41,567 nucleotides of DNA from an uncultured Neomegalonema sp. (GTDB lineage: Bacteria; Pseudomonadota; Alphaproteobacteria; Rhodobacterales; Rhodobacteraceae). The notes below the pieces were generated by a model, which did not search any database, was not told the origin of the DNA, and was given only the letters and a program-made list of their open reading frames with translations. Positions 28,551 through 38,386 of the stretch are shown piece after piece (within the stretch, counting starts at the first letter, position 1; each line of letters begins with the position of its first letter). The stretch lies in the NCBI GenBank assembly GCA_937995735.1, contig CALKIZ010000005.1:1-41567 (forward strand), read 5' to 3'. The position numbers and the translations under genes were made by a program.

Positions 28551-31415
28551 TTATTCCGCAGCTTCAGCGTAACTCTCCATAGGTGGACAGGAACATACGA
28601 GGTTGCGGTCACCATAAACATTGTCAACGCGGTTGACGGGTGGCCAGTATTTGTCCACGCGGAACGCACCGGGAGGAAAGCATCCAATCTCACGTGAGTA
28701 TGGTCGATCCCAATCGCTCACGAGATCTTCAACAGTGTGTGGAGCATTTTTGAGCGGATTGTTTTCCGGGTCGATTTTACCGTCTTCAATGTCTTGGGCT
28801 TCAGCGCGAATCGCCAACATTGCCTCACAGAAACGATCTAGCTCTGCTTTCGTCTCAGATTCGGTTGGTTCGACCATCAAAGTTCCCGCGACCGGCCAGC
28901 TCATTGTCGGCGCATGGAAGCCGCAATCAATAAGGCGCTTTGCAACATCATCGACAGAAACGCCGCAACTGTCTTTCAGAGGCCGCGTGTCGATAATCGC
29001 TTCATGAGCGCAGCGTCCTTGTTTGCCGCGATACAGAATATCGTAAGCGCCTTCCAACCGCTTCGCTATGTAGTTCGCATTGAGGATTGCAATCCGCGTT
29101 GCTTGGGTCAGGCCCTCGCCGCCCATCATCAGGATATAGCTCCACGAAATCGACAGAATAGACGCTGATCCAAAAGGCGCTGCCGATACTGGTCCTTCTT
29201 CGGTTCCGTCAGGCGTAATCGGATGGCCGGGTATGTATGGCGCGAGGTGTTCTTTCACGCCAATCGGACCCATTCCGGGGCCGCCTCCACCATGTGGAAT
29301 GCAGAAAGTCTTATGTAGGTTCAGGTGACTCACGTCAGACCCGAAATCCCCCGGTCTTGCCAATCCGACCAGCGCATTCAGATTGGCGCCATCGAGATAC
29401 ACCTGCCCCCCATGCTCATGGGTGATGTCGCACACCTCGCGAACGCCTTCCTCGAACACGCCATGGGTCGAAGGATAGGTAATCATGCAGGCGGCAAGAG
29501 CCTTTGAATGTTGCTCGGCCTTCGCACGAAAATCGTCAATGTCAACATCGCCATTCGGCCCGCATTTGACAGCAACGACTTCCATGCCCGCCATCTGCGC
29601 CGACGCGGGGTTCGTGCCGTGAGCGTTCGTTGGGATCAAACAGACATTGCGATGCGTGTCTCCATTGGCTTTGTGGTAGGCGCGGATCGTGAGCAAGCCC
29701 GCATACTCGCCTTGTGCGCCGGAATTCGGCTGCATCGAGATCGCTTCATAGCCCGTGATTTGGCACAGTTTGTCGTTCAAATCAGTCAACAGCTCCGCAT
29801 AACCCTGAGCCTGATCCATCGGAACGAACGGATGAATCTCGGCAAATTCCGGCCATGTGATCGGCAACATCTCGGCGGTCGCATTGAGCTTCATAGTGCA
29901 GGAACCAAGCGGTATCATCGCACGATCCAACGCTAAGTCTCTATCAGCAAGACGGCGCATATATCGCGTCATCTCACTTTCAGCGCGGTTCATATGGAAT
30001 ACCGGATGCGTCAAATATTCGCTGATTCTTAGAAGGTCCGGCAAACGGTATGCTGGCCATTCTTCTGCGAATTTTAGGTCAAAGCCTCCGAAAGACCGAA
30101 AGACAGACTCGACCGTTACGGGTCTGGTTCGCTCGTCCACTGTAATGCCGACATGATGCTGACCAACTTTTCGGAAGTTGAGGCCATTATCGACGGCATT
30201 CTTCATGATCAAGCCCTGATATGGGCCAACATCAACGGTGATTGTGTCAAAGAATGTCTTGGGTGCAATCTCAAAGCCGAGCGACTCCAATCCATCCGCA
30301 ATTCGAACGGCCTTTCGATGGACTCGTTCGGAAATCGCGCGCAATCCATCTGAGCCATGAAACACCGCATACATCGACGCCATGACAGCAAGGAGAACCT
30401 GAGCCGTACAAATGTTAGACGTCGCTTTCTCGCGGCGAATATGTTGTTCGCGCGTTTGAAGGGCGAGGCGGTAAGCGCGGTTGCCATGGCTATCGACTGA
30501 GACACCAACGAGACGTCCCGGCATTGCTCGCTTAAATTCATCCTTGGTCGCCATGTAAGCGGCATGAGGCCCGCCATACCCCATAGGAACGCCGAAACGC
30601 TGCATTGATCCAATCGCAATATCCGCGCCCATTTCTCCGGGTGGTTTGAGCAACGTCAACGCAAGAGGATCAGCAGCCATAACCGCAAGGGCCTTGGCTT
30701 CGTGTAGCCTCGTTATCAAAGGTTCAAAGTCATGGAAGCCCCCCTCCACGCCGGGGTATTGGAAAATTGCGCCAAAAACATCGTTTGGCACGAGATCGGT
30801 GAAAGGATCGCCAACTAGGATTTCCCACCCGAAAGGCTCGGCTCGTGTTTTCAGCAAGGCGATGGTTTGCGGCAGACATTGTTGATCAACAAAAAAGGTA
30901 TTGGCTTTTGATTTTGCCATGCGTTGCGCCATCGCCATTGCTTCCGCCGCCGCAGTGGCTTCATCCAGCAAAGACCCGTTAGCAATATCAAGGCCGGTTA
31001 AATCCGTCACCAGCGTTTGAAAATTCAAAATAGCTTCCAGACGCCCCTGACTGATCTCCGGCTGATAAGGCGTGTAAGCGGTGTACCATGCCGGATTTTC
31101 AAGAATGTTTCGTTGTATCGCCGGAGGGGTGATCGTACCGTGATACCCCTGCCCTATCAGGCTGGTCAGCATTTTGTTTTTATTGGCAACCTCACGTAGT
31201 CGATCCAAGCTGCCGCGCTCTGACAGAGGCTTGCCAAAATCGAGCGGCTCGGTTTGCCGGATAGCCTTTGGCACAGTTTCATCAATCAACTGATCGAGAC
31301 TATCGACGCCCAGCGCTTCAAGCATCTCCGCAATTTCTTTTGGTGAAGGACCGATATGGCGACGGTTTGCGAAATCATAGGGTTCGTAAGAGGAAGGTTG
31401 CATCGAAAGACCCAT
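28551..31415 (-). CDS. gcvP: Glycine dehydrogenase (decarboxylating), P protein
   Basis: 954 residues, the fused single-chain form (E. coli 957). It decarboxylates glycine and passes the aminomethyl group to lipoyl-GcvH. Two homologous halves: the N-terminal half begins with [18 protein letters not shown]; the C-terminal half carries the PLP lysine in [18 protein letters not shown] (near residue 703). ATG 31415 and ATG 31403 ([10 protein letters not shown]) are both possible starts; neither has a strong ribosome-binding site. Last gene of the gcvT-gcvH-gcvP operon, 41 bases after gcvH. Confidence 0.97.
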   Translation of the reverse strand: MGLSMQPSSYEPYDFANRRHIGPSPKEIAEMLEALGVDSLDQLIDETVPKAIRQTEPLDFGKPLSERGSLDRLREVANKNKMLTSLIGQGYHGTITPPAIQRNILENPAWYTAYTPYQPEISQGRLEAILNFQTLVTDLTGLDIANGSLLDEATAAAEAMAMAQRMAKSKANTFFVDQQCLPQTIALLKTRAEPFGWEILVGDPFTDLVPNDVFGAIFQYPGVEGGFHDFEPLITRLHEAKALAVMAADPLALTLLKPPGEMGADIAIGSMQRFGVPMGYGGPHAAYMATKDEFKRAMPGRLVGVSVDSHGNRAYRLALQTREQHIRREKATSNICTAQVLLAVMASMYAVFHGSDGLRAISERVHRKAVRIADGLESLGFEIAPKTFFDTITVDVGPYQGLIMKNAVDNGLNFRKVGQHHVGITVDERTRPVTVESVFRSFGGFDLKFAEEWPAYRLPDLLRISEYLTHPVFHMNRAESEMTRYMRRLADRDLALDRAMIPLGSCTMKLNATAEMLPITWPEFAEIHPFVPMDQAQGYAELLTDLNDKLCQITGYEAISMQPNSGAQGEYAGLLTIRAYHKANGDTHRNVCLIPTNAHGTNPASAQMAGMEVVAVKCGPNGDVDIDDFRAKAEQHSKALAACMITYPSTHGVFEEGVREVCDITHEHGGQVYLDGANLNALVGLARPGDFGSDVSHLNLHKTFCIPHGGGGPGMGPIGVKEHLAPYIPGHPITPDGTEEGPVSAAPFGSASILSISWSYILMMGGEGLTQATRIAILNANYIAKRLEGAYDILYRGKQGRCAHEAIIDTRPLKDSCGVSVDDVAKRLIDCGFHAPTMSWPVAGTLMVEPTESETKAELDRFCEAMLAIRAEAQDIEDGKIDPENNPLKNAPHTVEDLVSDWDRPYSREIGCFPPGAFRVDKYWPPVNRVDNVYGDRNLVCSCPPMESYAEAAE

Positions 31416-31456
31416 TGCTCTGTGATGAAATTAAAATGCCTCTAGGACGCGCGGAC

Positions 31457-31822
31457 CTAAGCGCCGATATGCTTTTTGTAGGCCGCTTCATCCATCAACG
31501 CCTCGACGACCGAAACATCAGACAGTTTCATTTTGAATAGCCATCCTTTGCCGAGCGGGTCTTCGTTGACGCCCTCCGGAGTCTCACCAACCGCATCATT
31601 GACACCGACGATCTCGCCATCAAGCGGCGCATAAACATCTGACGCTGCCTTAACGGATTCGACCGTTGCTGCGGTGTCACCCTTCGCGAGTGTTGTTCCG
31701 ATATCGGGCAATTCAACAAAAACAAGATCACCAAGCTGTTCTGTTGCGTGTTCGGTAATCCCAACCGTAGCAACATCACCGTCCAACTTGATCCACTCGT
31801 GATCTTCCGTAAATTTCAACAT
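31457..31822 (-). CDS. gcvH: Glycine cleavage system H protein
   Basis: 121 residues. A barrel-sandwich lipoyl domain; Lys58 in [13 protein letters not shown] is the lipoylation site. It shuttles the aminomethyl group between P, T and L proteins. ATG 31822 is chosen because GAGGAG lies 6 bases upstream and homologues begin at KFTEDHEWI; an in-frame ATG at 31849 would add nine residues. It lies 74 bases after gcvT. Confidence 0.97.
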   Translation of the reverse strand: MLKFTEDHEWIKLDGDVATVGITEHATEQLGDLVFVELPDIGTTLAKGDTAATVESVKAASDVYAPLDGEIVGVNDAVGETPEGVNEDPLGKGWLFKMKLSDVSVVEALMDEAAYKKHIGA

Positions 31823-31896
31823 CGAATGCTCCTCTGTTTCGTATTTCAATCTTCAGTTTTGTTAGCGCTATTGAGGCTCATCGAACGCATGACACC

Positions 31897-33027
31897 TTAG
31901 CGTTTGAAACCCAGTTCAATGAATGGCAGCTTTGCCACCTGCACCGGCAGACGTTTTCCGCGCACCTCCGCAAAAAGCTGTGTTCCCGCTTCGGCAAGGC
32001 GTGTCGGCACATAACCCATAGCGACAGGTGCTTGCAGACTCGGCCCGAAAACGCCCGACGTCACACGACCAACCTGACCCACATCGTTCTCATGTTCGTA
32101 AAGTGGCGTATCAGCGCGCACGGGAGCGCGGCCCTCAGTTTTTATCCCAACACGGCGACGCGGCGCGCCACTATCAAGTTGATCGAGGATAATCTCAGCA
32201 CCGGGAAATCCACCTGCCCGGTCGCCACCCTTGCGCCGCACTTTCTGGATTGCCCATTCTAATGCCGCCGCTACAGGAGTGGTTTCGCTGTCAATGTCAT
32301 TGCCATAAAGACAAAGCCCAGCCTCTAGCCGCAGCGAATCCCGCGCACCTAGCCCGATAGGTTCAACCACCTCCTGCGCGAGCAAGGCACCCCCAACAGC
32401 GCGCGCATTCTCCTCCGGAATAGAAATCTCAAACCCGTCTTCGCCGGAATACCCGGAGCGCGATACGATGCAGTTTGCTCCGCATATCTCTAGCTCGCGT
32501 ACATCCATAAAGCGCATCTCAGTACATTCAGGAGCAAGAGCAGCCAAGGCATCGACGGCTTTTGGTCCTTGTAAAGCGAGCAAAGCACGATCCGTCAGTG
32601 GCTCAACCAAACATTCATCCGAAAGCGCGCTGCGCATCCTTTCGACGTCCGCCTCTTTGCAGGCTGCATTCACCACAACGAATAAATGATCGCCGCGATT
32701 GGTGATCATTAGATCATCTTCAATTCCGCCTAATTCATTCGTGAAAAATGCGTATCGTTGCCGCCCTGTCTTCAATCCAGCAACATCGACAGGAACCAGC
32801 GTTTCCATAGCCCTCGCTGCATCGGCAATATTTCCAGATTTTGGCTTTACTCTCACCTGCCCCATGTGACTGACGTCAAATAATCCGGCAGCAGATCGCG
32901 TATGCAAATGCTCTTTCATAACGCCGCTCGCGTATTGCAACGGCATGTCATAACCGGCAAACGCCGTCATCCGCGCACCGAGGCTTACGTGTAGGTCGTG
33001 AAAAGAAGTCTTCAAAAGATCAGACAT
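31897..33027 (-). CDS. gcvT: Aminomethyltransferase, T protein
   Basis: 376 residues. Transfers the one-carbon unit from lipoyl-GcvH to tetrahydrofolate, releasing ammonia. The folate-binding GcvT fold is shown by LGARMTAFAGYDMPLQY, LFDVSHMGQVRV, ISRSGYSGEDGFEI and GLGARDSLRLEAGLCLYGND. The C-terminal barrel follows (GRVTSGVFGPSLQAPVAMGYV). ATG 33027 is preferred, with AGG 8 bases before it; GTG 33036 is in frame. First gene of the operon, directly behind the riboswitch. Confidence 0.96.
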   Translation of the reverse strand: MSDLLKTSFHDLHVSLGARMTAFAGYDMPLQYASGVMKEHLHTRSAAGLFDVSHMGQVRVKPKSGNIADAARAMETLVPVDVAGLKTGRQRYAFFTNELGGIEDDLMITNRGDHLFVVVNAACKEADVERMRSALSDECLVEPLTDRALLALQGPKAVDALAALAPECTEMRFMDVRELEICGANCIVSRSGYSGEDGFEISIPEENARAVGGALLAQEVVEPIGLGARDSLRLEAGLCLYGNDIDSETTPVAAALEWAIQKVRRKGGDRAGGFPGAEIILDQLDSGAPRRRVGIKTEGRAPVRADTPLYEHENDVGQVGRVTSGVFGPSLQAPVAMGYVPTRLAEAGTQLFAEVRGKRLPVQVAKLPFIELGFKR

Positions 33028-33076
33028 ATAAGACACCTATTATCCGCTCGGCCAATGCCGAAACGATCGGTGCCCC

Positions 33077-33225
33077 CTCTGTCCTGTTGCCTGAGAAAGT
33101 TATCCCATCGGCGGGCGCGGCAGCGCCACTCTCCAGAGTTCCGTTTTCTCGCCGGTCCTTTCGCCTGAAAGTTTCCGGGGCGGTTGCTTCTTCGGCGCCA
33201 GTGGATGCTGGCCTCTCCCGACGAG
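33077..33225 (-). ncRNA. Tandem glycine riboswitch upstream of gcvT
   Basis: Two aptamers on the minus strand. Aptamer I (33148-33225) is closed by CTCGTCGG/CCGGCGAG and holds the conserved GGGAGAGG, GAAGAAGCAA-type and AACTTTCAGGCGAAAGGAC segments. Aptamer II (33077-33138) is closed by CTCTG/CAGAG and holds GGAGAG, GATGGGATAACTTTCTCAGG and CAACAGGAC. A short linker joins them. Between aptamer II and the gcvT start I see only short hairpins (CCGA/TCGG, TCGGC/GCCGA) and no T-run, so control is more likely at translation than by termination. Confidence 0.93.
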
Positions 33226-33508
33226 TGTTTGAACGCTAAAACCTCAATCAAATTTTGGCAAGAGAAGAGCGCGTACAGCGTTTTGATATGATCGTGAGAT
33301 ATTTGGACAAGTTTCACACGGTTTTTGGACTGCATTTGAAATCAACCAGCCTGCAAATTGCAGTAATAATCCCACCATACAATCAAATAGATAAAGCTCA
33401 ATTAGTCACCGAAATCAGCTATCGGAACTGTCATTATGGCAACAGGCAAAAAATAATTGAAACTTCGCTTGCGACTCACGATCTGCGGCGTTAGGAAACA
33501 CGCTCTGT

Positions 33509-33585
<77 letters not shown>

Positions 33586-33593
33586 AAGAATTC

Positions 33594-33629
33594 AACGGCT
33601 TAGTGCATTATCGCGCTGGGCCGTTTTTC
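33594..33629 (+). terminator. Terminator of tRNA-fMet
   Basis: AACGGC pairs with GCCGTT and the stem extends through wobble pairs (TTAGTGC with GCGCTGG) around ATTATC. It ends in TTTTTCTTT. Confidence 0.8.
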
Positions 33630-33632
33630 TTT

Positions 33633-33650
33633 GTGTCCGTATGGTGTCCG
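33633..33650 (+). repeat. Paired GTGTCCG repeats beside the tRNA
   Basis: GTGTCCG at 33633-33639 and 33644-33650, spaced 11 bases start to start, about one helical turn. Short phased repeats next to a tRNA end resemble arm-type sites of tyrosine integrases, but no integrase gene is in the window. Confidence 0.35.
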
Positions 33651-33688
33651 CAAATGAGTACGCGATCTTGCGAGCAGAAAAACCTTCG

Positions 33689-34960
33689 TTAGATAGTCCT
33701 TATCGCTGCATCAATCTTTGGAAGTTGGTCCACGAGAAAGTCTTCGAGGGTGTCGGCGGCGGTCTTGTAAAGATTATCAACGTCTCCAATATCGTGGGTC
33801 GTAGCACGATTATTGAGCAACCAAACTGAACCGAGAGTGGAGAACTCAGAGGACATTTTTTCTACGGATTTTTGCCATCCTGTATCTGCTGCGCCATCTA
33901 TTAACGCTTGAAGTAGTTTTCGCCGAGCTTCGGCATCGCCCGGACCGATGATGAACATTGCTCGAATGCCATCAGCTGATTTTACAAACTCAAGCCACAT
34001 TAAGCGCTTTGTCGCCTCCAAGCGTTTATCCGTGCCTGTGAGCATACCGGGGCAACGATCCCAGTTTGGAAAGCTGAAGATCAGGCGTGAGTTAGTTTCG
34101 TGGTCCCATTCACCGCTTCCGTATAGATCAAAGCCCATCTGGCTTAATCGAGAATATAGTTTGTCTGATTTCAAGTCGTACAGCTTATCAAAGACCTCGC
34201 TAACGACATTAGGGCGGTTGTCCGCAAGAAAGCCCAACGCATCAGGATACCGCGCCCATAACGCCTCAGCGAGGCCTTCGAGTTCTTTATCTGTCATGAA
34301 CTTTTGCTCCATTATTCGCACGTAGTCAGCAAGCATGGCACGCGCTATCTCATTGCCTTGGTTGTTGGTAGCGATTTGCCGCAATGATTGGACAAACCCA
34401 GCAGTCATATTGAAATCGCGCCAACCTTGATGGGATGCCTCGGTCCCTTCGGGGGTCATGAAGACATAAAGCTTATCGTAATCACGGTATTCTGGTCTGC
34501 TTTCAATGAAGGTCTTGTACTTCTTGAGCTGATGCGCACTTTCTTGTGCGTGAACCTTCAGCTCGACCACGATAATCGTGTTCAATTTGGGATCGTTCAA
34601 CTCAATCACAATGTCTATGTCGTGCCACTCACGCCTGATGAGTGTCTGCCCAACTCCATTGATGACGACTTGCGCCAGTTTTGATGCATCCGTGTCTCTG
34701 GTGAAGAGTTGCTTCAGGAAGGTTACAAGTACATGCTCGCCAAATCCATGCGCTGCGGTTGCATTCAGCAGGTAAGCGAGAAAGTTTCCATGACGCACTT
34801 CATAATCAGCAACTCCTAACGCCTCAAAAGGAGAAAAAACGAAAAGCTTGCGGCACAAAGTCTCAAAATCAGCATCATCCCCAACCATTCGAAGAATGCT
34901 ACGATACCAAACTTCAGTCTCACCACCCTGCAAACTGCTGTTGACTTCGTTGGACACCAT
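33689..34960 (-). CDS. PD-(D/E)XK nuclease-superfamily protein (PDDEXK_4-like)
   Basis: 423 residues. Residues about 50-80 (VRHGNFLAYLLNATAAHGFGEHVL) match the N-terminal helix that opens PDDEXK_4 proteins. The nuclease core is at 112-150: Asp114/Asp116 in WHDIDIVIEL, then Glu133 and Lys135 in IVVELKVHAQE and Gln144, a complete D...ExK...Q site. The C-terminal 250 residues are helical with a domain around SNSRLIFSFPNWDR-like sequence of unknown role. Members of this family cluster with phage-defence genes; direct biochemical roles are mostly unknown. Divergent from the methyltransferase, sharing a 282-base control region. Confidence 0.8.
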   Translation of the reverse strand: MVSNEVNSSLQGGETEVWYRSILRMVGDDADFETLCRKLFVFSPFEALGVADYEVRHGNFLAYLLNATAAHGFGEHVLVTFLKQLFTRDTDASKLAQVVINGVGQTLIRREWHDIDIVIELNDPKLNTIIVVELKVHAQESAHQLKKYKTFIESRPEYRDYDKLYVFMTPEGTEASHQGWRDFNMTAGFVQSLRQIATNNQGNEIARAMLADYVRIMEQKFMTDKELEGLAEALWARYPDALGFLADNRPNVVSEVFDKLYDLKSDKLYSRLSQMGFDLYGSGEWDHETNSRLIFSFPNWDRCPGMLTGTDKRLEATKRLMWLEFVKSADGIRAMFIIGPGDAEARRKLLQALIDGAADTGWQKSVEKMSSEFSTLGSVWLLNNRATTHDIGDVDNLYKTAADTLEDFLVDQLPKIDAAIRTI

Positions 34961-35045
34961 CGTGAACCTCGGTTTAATGATTTGATATTTTTACAAAAAG
35001 TTCAGGAGCTTGTAACGGAGAAGGAATTTATAATTCAACGATCAA

Positions 35046-35064
35046 GGTGCTTCTTTTAAGCACC
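35046..35064. promoter_or_regulatory. Hairpin in the divergent control region
   Basis: GGTGCTT-CTTTT-AAGCACC, a perfect 7-bp inverted repeat 85 bases before the nuclease start (minus strand) and about 180 bases before the methyltransferase. It lies in an AT-rich 282-base gap (34961-35242) with no gene. It may be an operator or a leader hairpin of the nuclease mRNA. Confidence 0.4.
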
Positions 35065-35173
35065 ACATTATTTATATAAATGATTTTATTTCAGTGCCTT
35101 GTTGGAAAATAACCTTCTGAGAGCCACCTCTCTCAACCATATATATACGTTTTCGATCATGAGGGTGATTTAG

Positions 35174-35202
35174 TGAACAGCTGTTCAATTTACACATATA
35201 TA
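35174..35202 (+). promoter_or_regulatory. Candidate methyltransferase promoter with overlapping palindrome
   Basis: A perfect 14-bp palindrome TGAACAGCTGTTCA lies at 35174-35187. Its first six bases can serve as a -35 (TGAACA); 17 bases later comes TATATA (35197-35202) as -10. A protein bound to the palindrome would block this promoter. The methyltransferase start lies 40 bases on. Confidence 0.5.
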
Positions 35203-35242
35203 AGAAGTCTTATTCATTGTAAGATGCATACAAGGAGAAGGC

Positions 35243-36346
35243 TTGAGCCAACTGGAAATTTCGTTACATCCTGCAGCCAACATTAACGGAGCCAGTAGCA
35301 TGGGCAAAGTCGGCAAATGTATGGGAGAGGTTGTTGACCTGTTCTGTGGTGTTGGCGGTGTAAGTCATGGTTTTAAACGTGCCGGATTTCGCATAGTCGC
35401 GGGTTACGATCTCGACGAAGGCTGTAGATATGCATTCGAAAATAATAACGATAGTCGGTTTGTTGCGAAAGACTTACGAGATGTCAGCGCAAAAGAAATT
35501 AAAGCAAGGTTCTCTTGGGAAATCCCATCCGTTCTAGTCGGATGTGCACCTTGTCAACCGTTCTCAAGTTACAAAAAAGGACAGGTTGATGACAGATGGA
35601 GCCTGCTCAAGACCTTTGCGGAGATCGCAATAAAGGTGGAACCTGATTACGTCTCAATGGAAAATGTTGCAGGTTTGATGGAATATCAAAACGGACAGCT
35701 TTTTTCAGAGTTTATCGAGATACTCGAAAGAAAATATCATTGTTTTCATACGGTTGTGGATTGTACAGATTTCGGTGTGCCACAGAGGAGAAAGAGGCTA
35801 GTTGTGATTGCTGCCAAAACCCGCAAACCCACCTTGCTTCAACCTAAGTTAACCGTACCGGTGTCGGTTAAGGACGCCATTCAGCACCTTGAACCTCTTA
35901 AAGCTGGCGAATTATCTGATTGCGATCCGCTACACCGATGCAGTCGTTTGTCGCCGCTTAATCTAAAGCGAATTCGTGCATCCAAACCCGGTGGAACGTG
36001 GCGAGATTGGCCGCGTGAATTAGTTTCAAACTGTCACAAAGCAAAGACCGGTAAAGGGTACGGTGGCGTTTATGGAAGAATGGAATGGAATAGAGCCGCC
36101 CCAACGATAACTACGCAATGCTATGGTTATGGAAATGGTCGGTTTGGGCATCCGACCCAAGATCGTGGAATGTCACTTCGCGAAGCCGCAATTTTACAAA
36201 CGTTTCCAGAGAATTATCAGTTTTTTGAAGAAGGAAAGTTTCCAGGTTTCAAGGCAGTCGGAAGATGGATCGGGAATGCTGTCCCAGTCATGCTTGCTGA
36301 AAACATTGCCAGATCAATTTCCACGGAGATCAAGGCTAATGCCTAA
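35243..36346 (+). CDS. DNA (cytosine-5-)-methyltransferase
   Basis: 367 residues. Motif I VVDLFCGVGGVSHGFKRAGF binds AdoMet; motif IV VGCAPCQPFSSY has the catalytic Cys104; motif VI MENVAG (Glu140); motif VIII QRRKR (181-185); motif IX region SLREAAILQTFPENY; motif X WIGNAVPVML. The target-recognition region between VIII and IX is about 110 residues (with SRLSPLNLKRI and PGGTWRDWP), so one short site is expected; the site itself cannot be read. TTG 35243 is chosen because AAGGAG stands 5 bases upstream; ATG 35300 would give a shorter form. It overlaps the next gene by 8 bases. Confidence 0.95.
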   Translation: MSQLEISLHPAANINGASSMGKVGKCMGEVVDLFCGVGGVSHGFKRAGFRIVAGYDLDEGCRYAFENNNDSRFVAKDLRDVSAKEIKARFSWEIPSVLVGCAPCQPFSSYKKGQVDDRWSLLKTFAEIAIKVEPDYVSMENVAGLMEYQNGQLFSEFIEILERKYHCFHTVVDCTDFGVPQRRKRLVVIAAKTRKPTLLQPKLTVPVSVKDAIQHLEPLKAGELSDCDPLHRCSRLSPLNLKRIRASKPGGTWRDWPRELVSNCHKAKTGKGYGGVYGRMEWNRAAPTITTQCYGYGNGRFGHPTQDRGMSLREAAILQTFPENYQFFEEGKFPGFKAVGRWIGNAVPVMLAENIARSISTEIKANA

Positions 36347-38285
36347 GCCAAATCATTTCGAAATGCGCGTCGATCTAAATGTCCTCAATCATCTAGGCAT
36401 TAAGCTCTATAGCAGTATCCCGGCGGTTATCTCCGAAGCAGTCGCAAATGCTTGGGACGCAGATGCGACGCAGGTCGAAATAGTTATTGAAGAGGACACG
36501 ATCACGATACAGGACGACGGTCATGGCATGACTGTAGAAGATATAAATTCTAAGTTCCTTACAGTTGGTTATCAAAGAAGAAGATCTGGCTGTGCCCTGA
36601 CGCCGAAAGGGCGCAAGGTATTCGGTCGAAAAGGTATTGGGAAATTATCACTGTTTTCGATTGCCGACACTATCGAAGTACACAGCAAGAAAGGACAAAG
36701 GGTCGCTGCGTTGACCCTTTGTCTACCGGGAATTCAGGATACAATTGATGCGGGCGGCGAGACCTACGAACCGATACCGATAGAAAAACCGTCTTTTGAA
36801 GGACACTCTGGAACAAAGATTGTAATATCAGATATTCGAAAACGCACGTCTCATGCACCCGGTCCACTGAGGCGACGCATCGCTCGCCGCTTCTCTGAAA
36901 TTGGAAAGAAGAAGGCAGATTTTTCAGTATCGGTAAACGGTGTGAAAATTTCGTCGGAGGACCGACAATACTTCAAGAAAGTCGAATTTCTCTGGGCCTA
37001 CGGGGATGTCGGTGCGGAAATCAAGAAGATCACAAATGCGAAGCAATCGTTTGACCGGACAGCCAGTTTTTCTGGCTGGATTGGAACGGTCAAGTCAGCT
37101 GGCGATCTAGTTAGCGAAGATGAAGATAACCTGAATGACATACAGATAATGGTAAGGGGCCGCGTTGCTCAAGAAAAGACACTTCAGTTTTTTGGGGAAG
37201 ATGGCATTTATGCGTCCTATATCGTGGGTGAAATTCATGCTGATTGGCTTGATGATGATGACGCAGAGGACATTGCGACGACAAGCCGCCAATCACTCAT
37301 TGAAGATGATGAGAGAGTACAGGCGCTCCGTGACGAGATCAAAACTGAATTGAAGCACATCCAAAATAAGTGGACGCAGCTTAGAAACAAAGAAGGAAAA
37401 AAAGAAGCGTTAAAGGTGCCTGAGGTCGAAAGTTGGTTCAACACACTGGGGCCTGATCAGAAAAACAAAGCCTCCCAACTCTTCGGGAAAATCAACAAAC
37501 TCAAACTCGAGCCAGTGGACAAAATGCCATTATTCAAGTTTGGGGTTTTGGCATTCGAAAAGCTTAAAGTCCGTGATACGCTTAGCAAACTTGACGAGAT
37601 AGAAGAACAAGACTTCCAAGGGTTCCTACAAGCATTCGAAAGTCACGATGACTTAGAAGCGCAGCTTTACTACGAAATTTCGCGCGGCAGGCTTGATATC
37701 ATCAACAGCTTTGAAGGTCTGACCGAAGAAAACAAACTTGAGAAAATTCTTCAAAAGTTTCTTTTCGAGCATCTCTGGCTCCTTGATCCCTCATGGGACC
37801 GCGGTACAAGAGAGCCGGTTATGGAGAAGGAAGTCAAGAAGGCTGTACTCAACGATGAAGAGTTTAATGGCGACTACATGAAAGAAGTTGGTCGTGTTGA
37901 CATTCAATACAGAAAATCGGGTGGAGAGCACTTAATAATTGAACTGAAACGAGCTGATCGCGTGACATCGACTAGCGAGCTTTTCACTCAAGTTAATAAG
38001 TACCAAACTAAAATGGATCAGTTGCTCGCACACACGGATCGGTCTCACGAAGCATACGAAATAGTTTGCTTGGTCGGAAAAGAACTTAGCGACTGGAAAA
38101 TTCCACAAGGTCGTGAAAAATCTCGAAGAGTACTCAAAGAAGTCAATGCACGAGTTATGACCTATCAACAGTTGATTGGTAATGCCCGCAGAGCTTACGG
38201 AGCTTACTTGAAAGCTGAACAAAAGGCAGGAAAAATCTTCGACGTAATTGAAGCGATTGATCGCAGCATTGACAAGGGGGATTAG
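36339..38285 (+). CDS. GHKL (MutL/MORC-like) ATPase fused to a PD-(D/E)XK nuclease
   Basis: About 648 residues. The N-terminal GHKL ATPase has motif N1 SEAVANAWDAD (Glu33 base, Asn37 for Mg2+), motif G1 QDDGHGM (59-64) and motif G2 FGRKGIGKLSLF (95-106). A middle S5-like domain and a charged helical linker (about 330-450) follow. The C-terminal domain has Asp521 (VGRVDIQYR), Glu535 and Lys537 (IIELKRAD) and a following Gln-containing helix (FTQVNKYQTKMDQ), a PD-(D/E)XK site. ATG 36339 lies inside the methyltransferase end, so translation is coupled. Iyer, Abhiman and Aravind described such MutL-like ATPases as parts of restriction-modification systems and relatives of eukaryotic MORC. Confidence 0.88.
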   Translation: MPKPNHFEMRVDLNVLNHLGIKLYSSIPAVISEAVANAWDADATQVEIVIEEDTITIQDDGHGMTVEDINSKFLTVGYQRRRSGCALTPKGRKVFGRKGIGKLSLFSIADTIEVHSKKGQRVAALTLCLPGIQDTIDAGGETYEPIPIEKPSFEGHSGTKIVISDIRKRTSHAPGPLRRRIARRFSEIGKKKADFSVSVNGVKISSEDRQYFKKVEFLWAYGDVGAEIKKITNAKQSFDRTASFSGWIGTVKSAGDLVSEDEDNLNDIQIMVRGRVAQEKTLQFFGEDGIYASYIVGEIHADWLDDDDAEDIATTSRQSLIEDDERVQALRDEIKTELKHIQNKWTQLRNKEGKKEALKVPEVESWFNTLGPDQKNKASQLFGKINKLKLEPVDKMPLFKFGVLAFEKLKVRDTLSKLDEIEEQDFQGFLQAFESHDDLEAQLYYEISRGRLDIINSFEGLTEENKLEKILQKFLFEHLWLLDPSWDRGTREPVMEKEVKKAVLNDEEFNGDYMKEVGRVDIQYRKSGGEHLIIELKRADRVTSTSELFTQVNKYQTKMDQLLAHTDRSHEAYEIVCLVGKELSDWKIPQGREKSRRVLKEVNARVMTYQQLIGNARRAYGAYLKAEQKAGKIFDVIEAIDRSIDKGD

Positions 38286-38386
38286 TTAAAGCTGTCAGCG
38301 ACGGAATGCGAACACGCTATCAAATAGCTCACCGTTTATTTCCTCATGATACTCGCAAGCCAAGCGAAGGCAAATTCTTATGAATA

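Noticed and set aside
33255-33494. Plus-strand open frame between the riboswitch and tRNA-fMet
   Set aside because: It begins in the gcv promoter area, has no ribosome-binding site, no recognisable motif, and is AT-rich like spacer DNA.
36123-36338. Upstream extension of the GHKL gene from ATG 36123
   Set aside because: It lies wholly inside the methyltransferase gene and gives a sequence without homology features; the GHKL domain begins right after ATG 36339.
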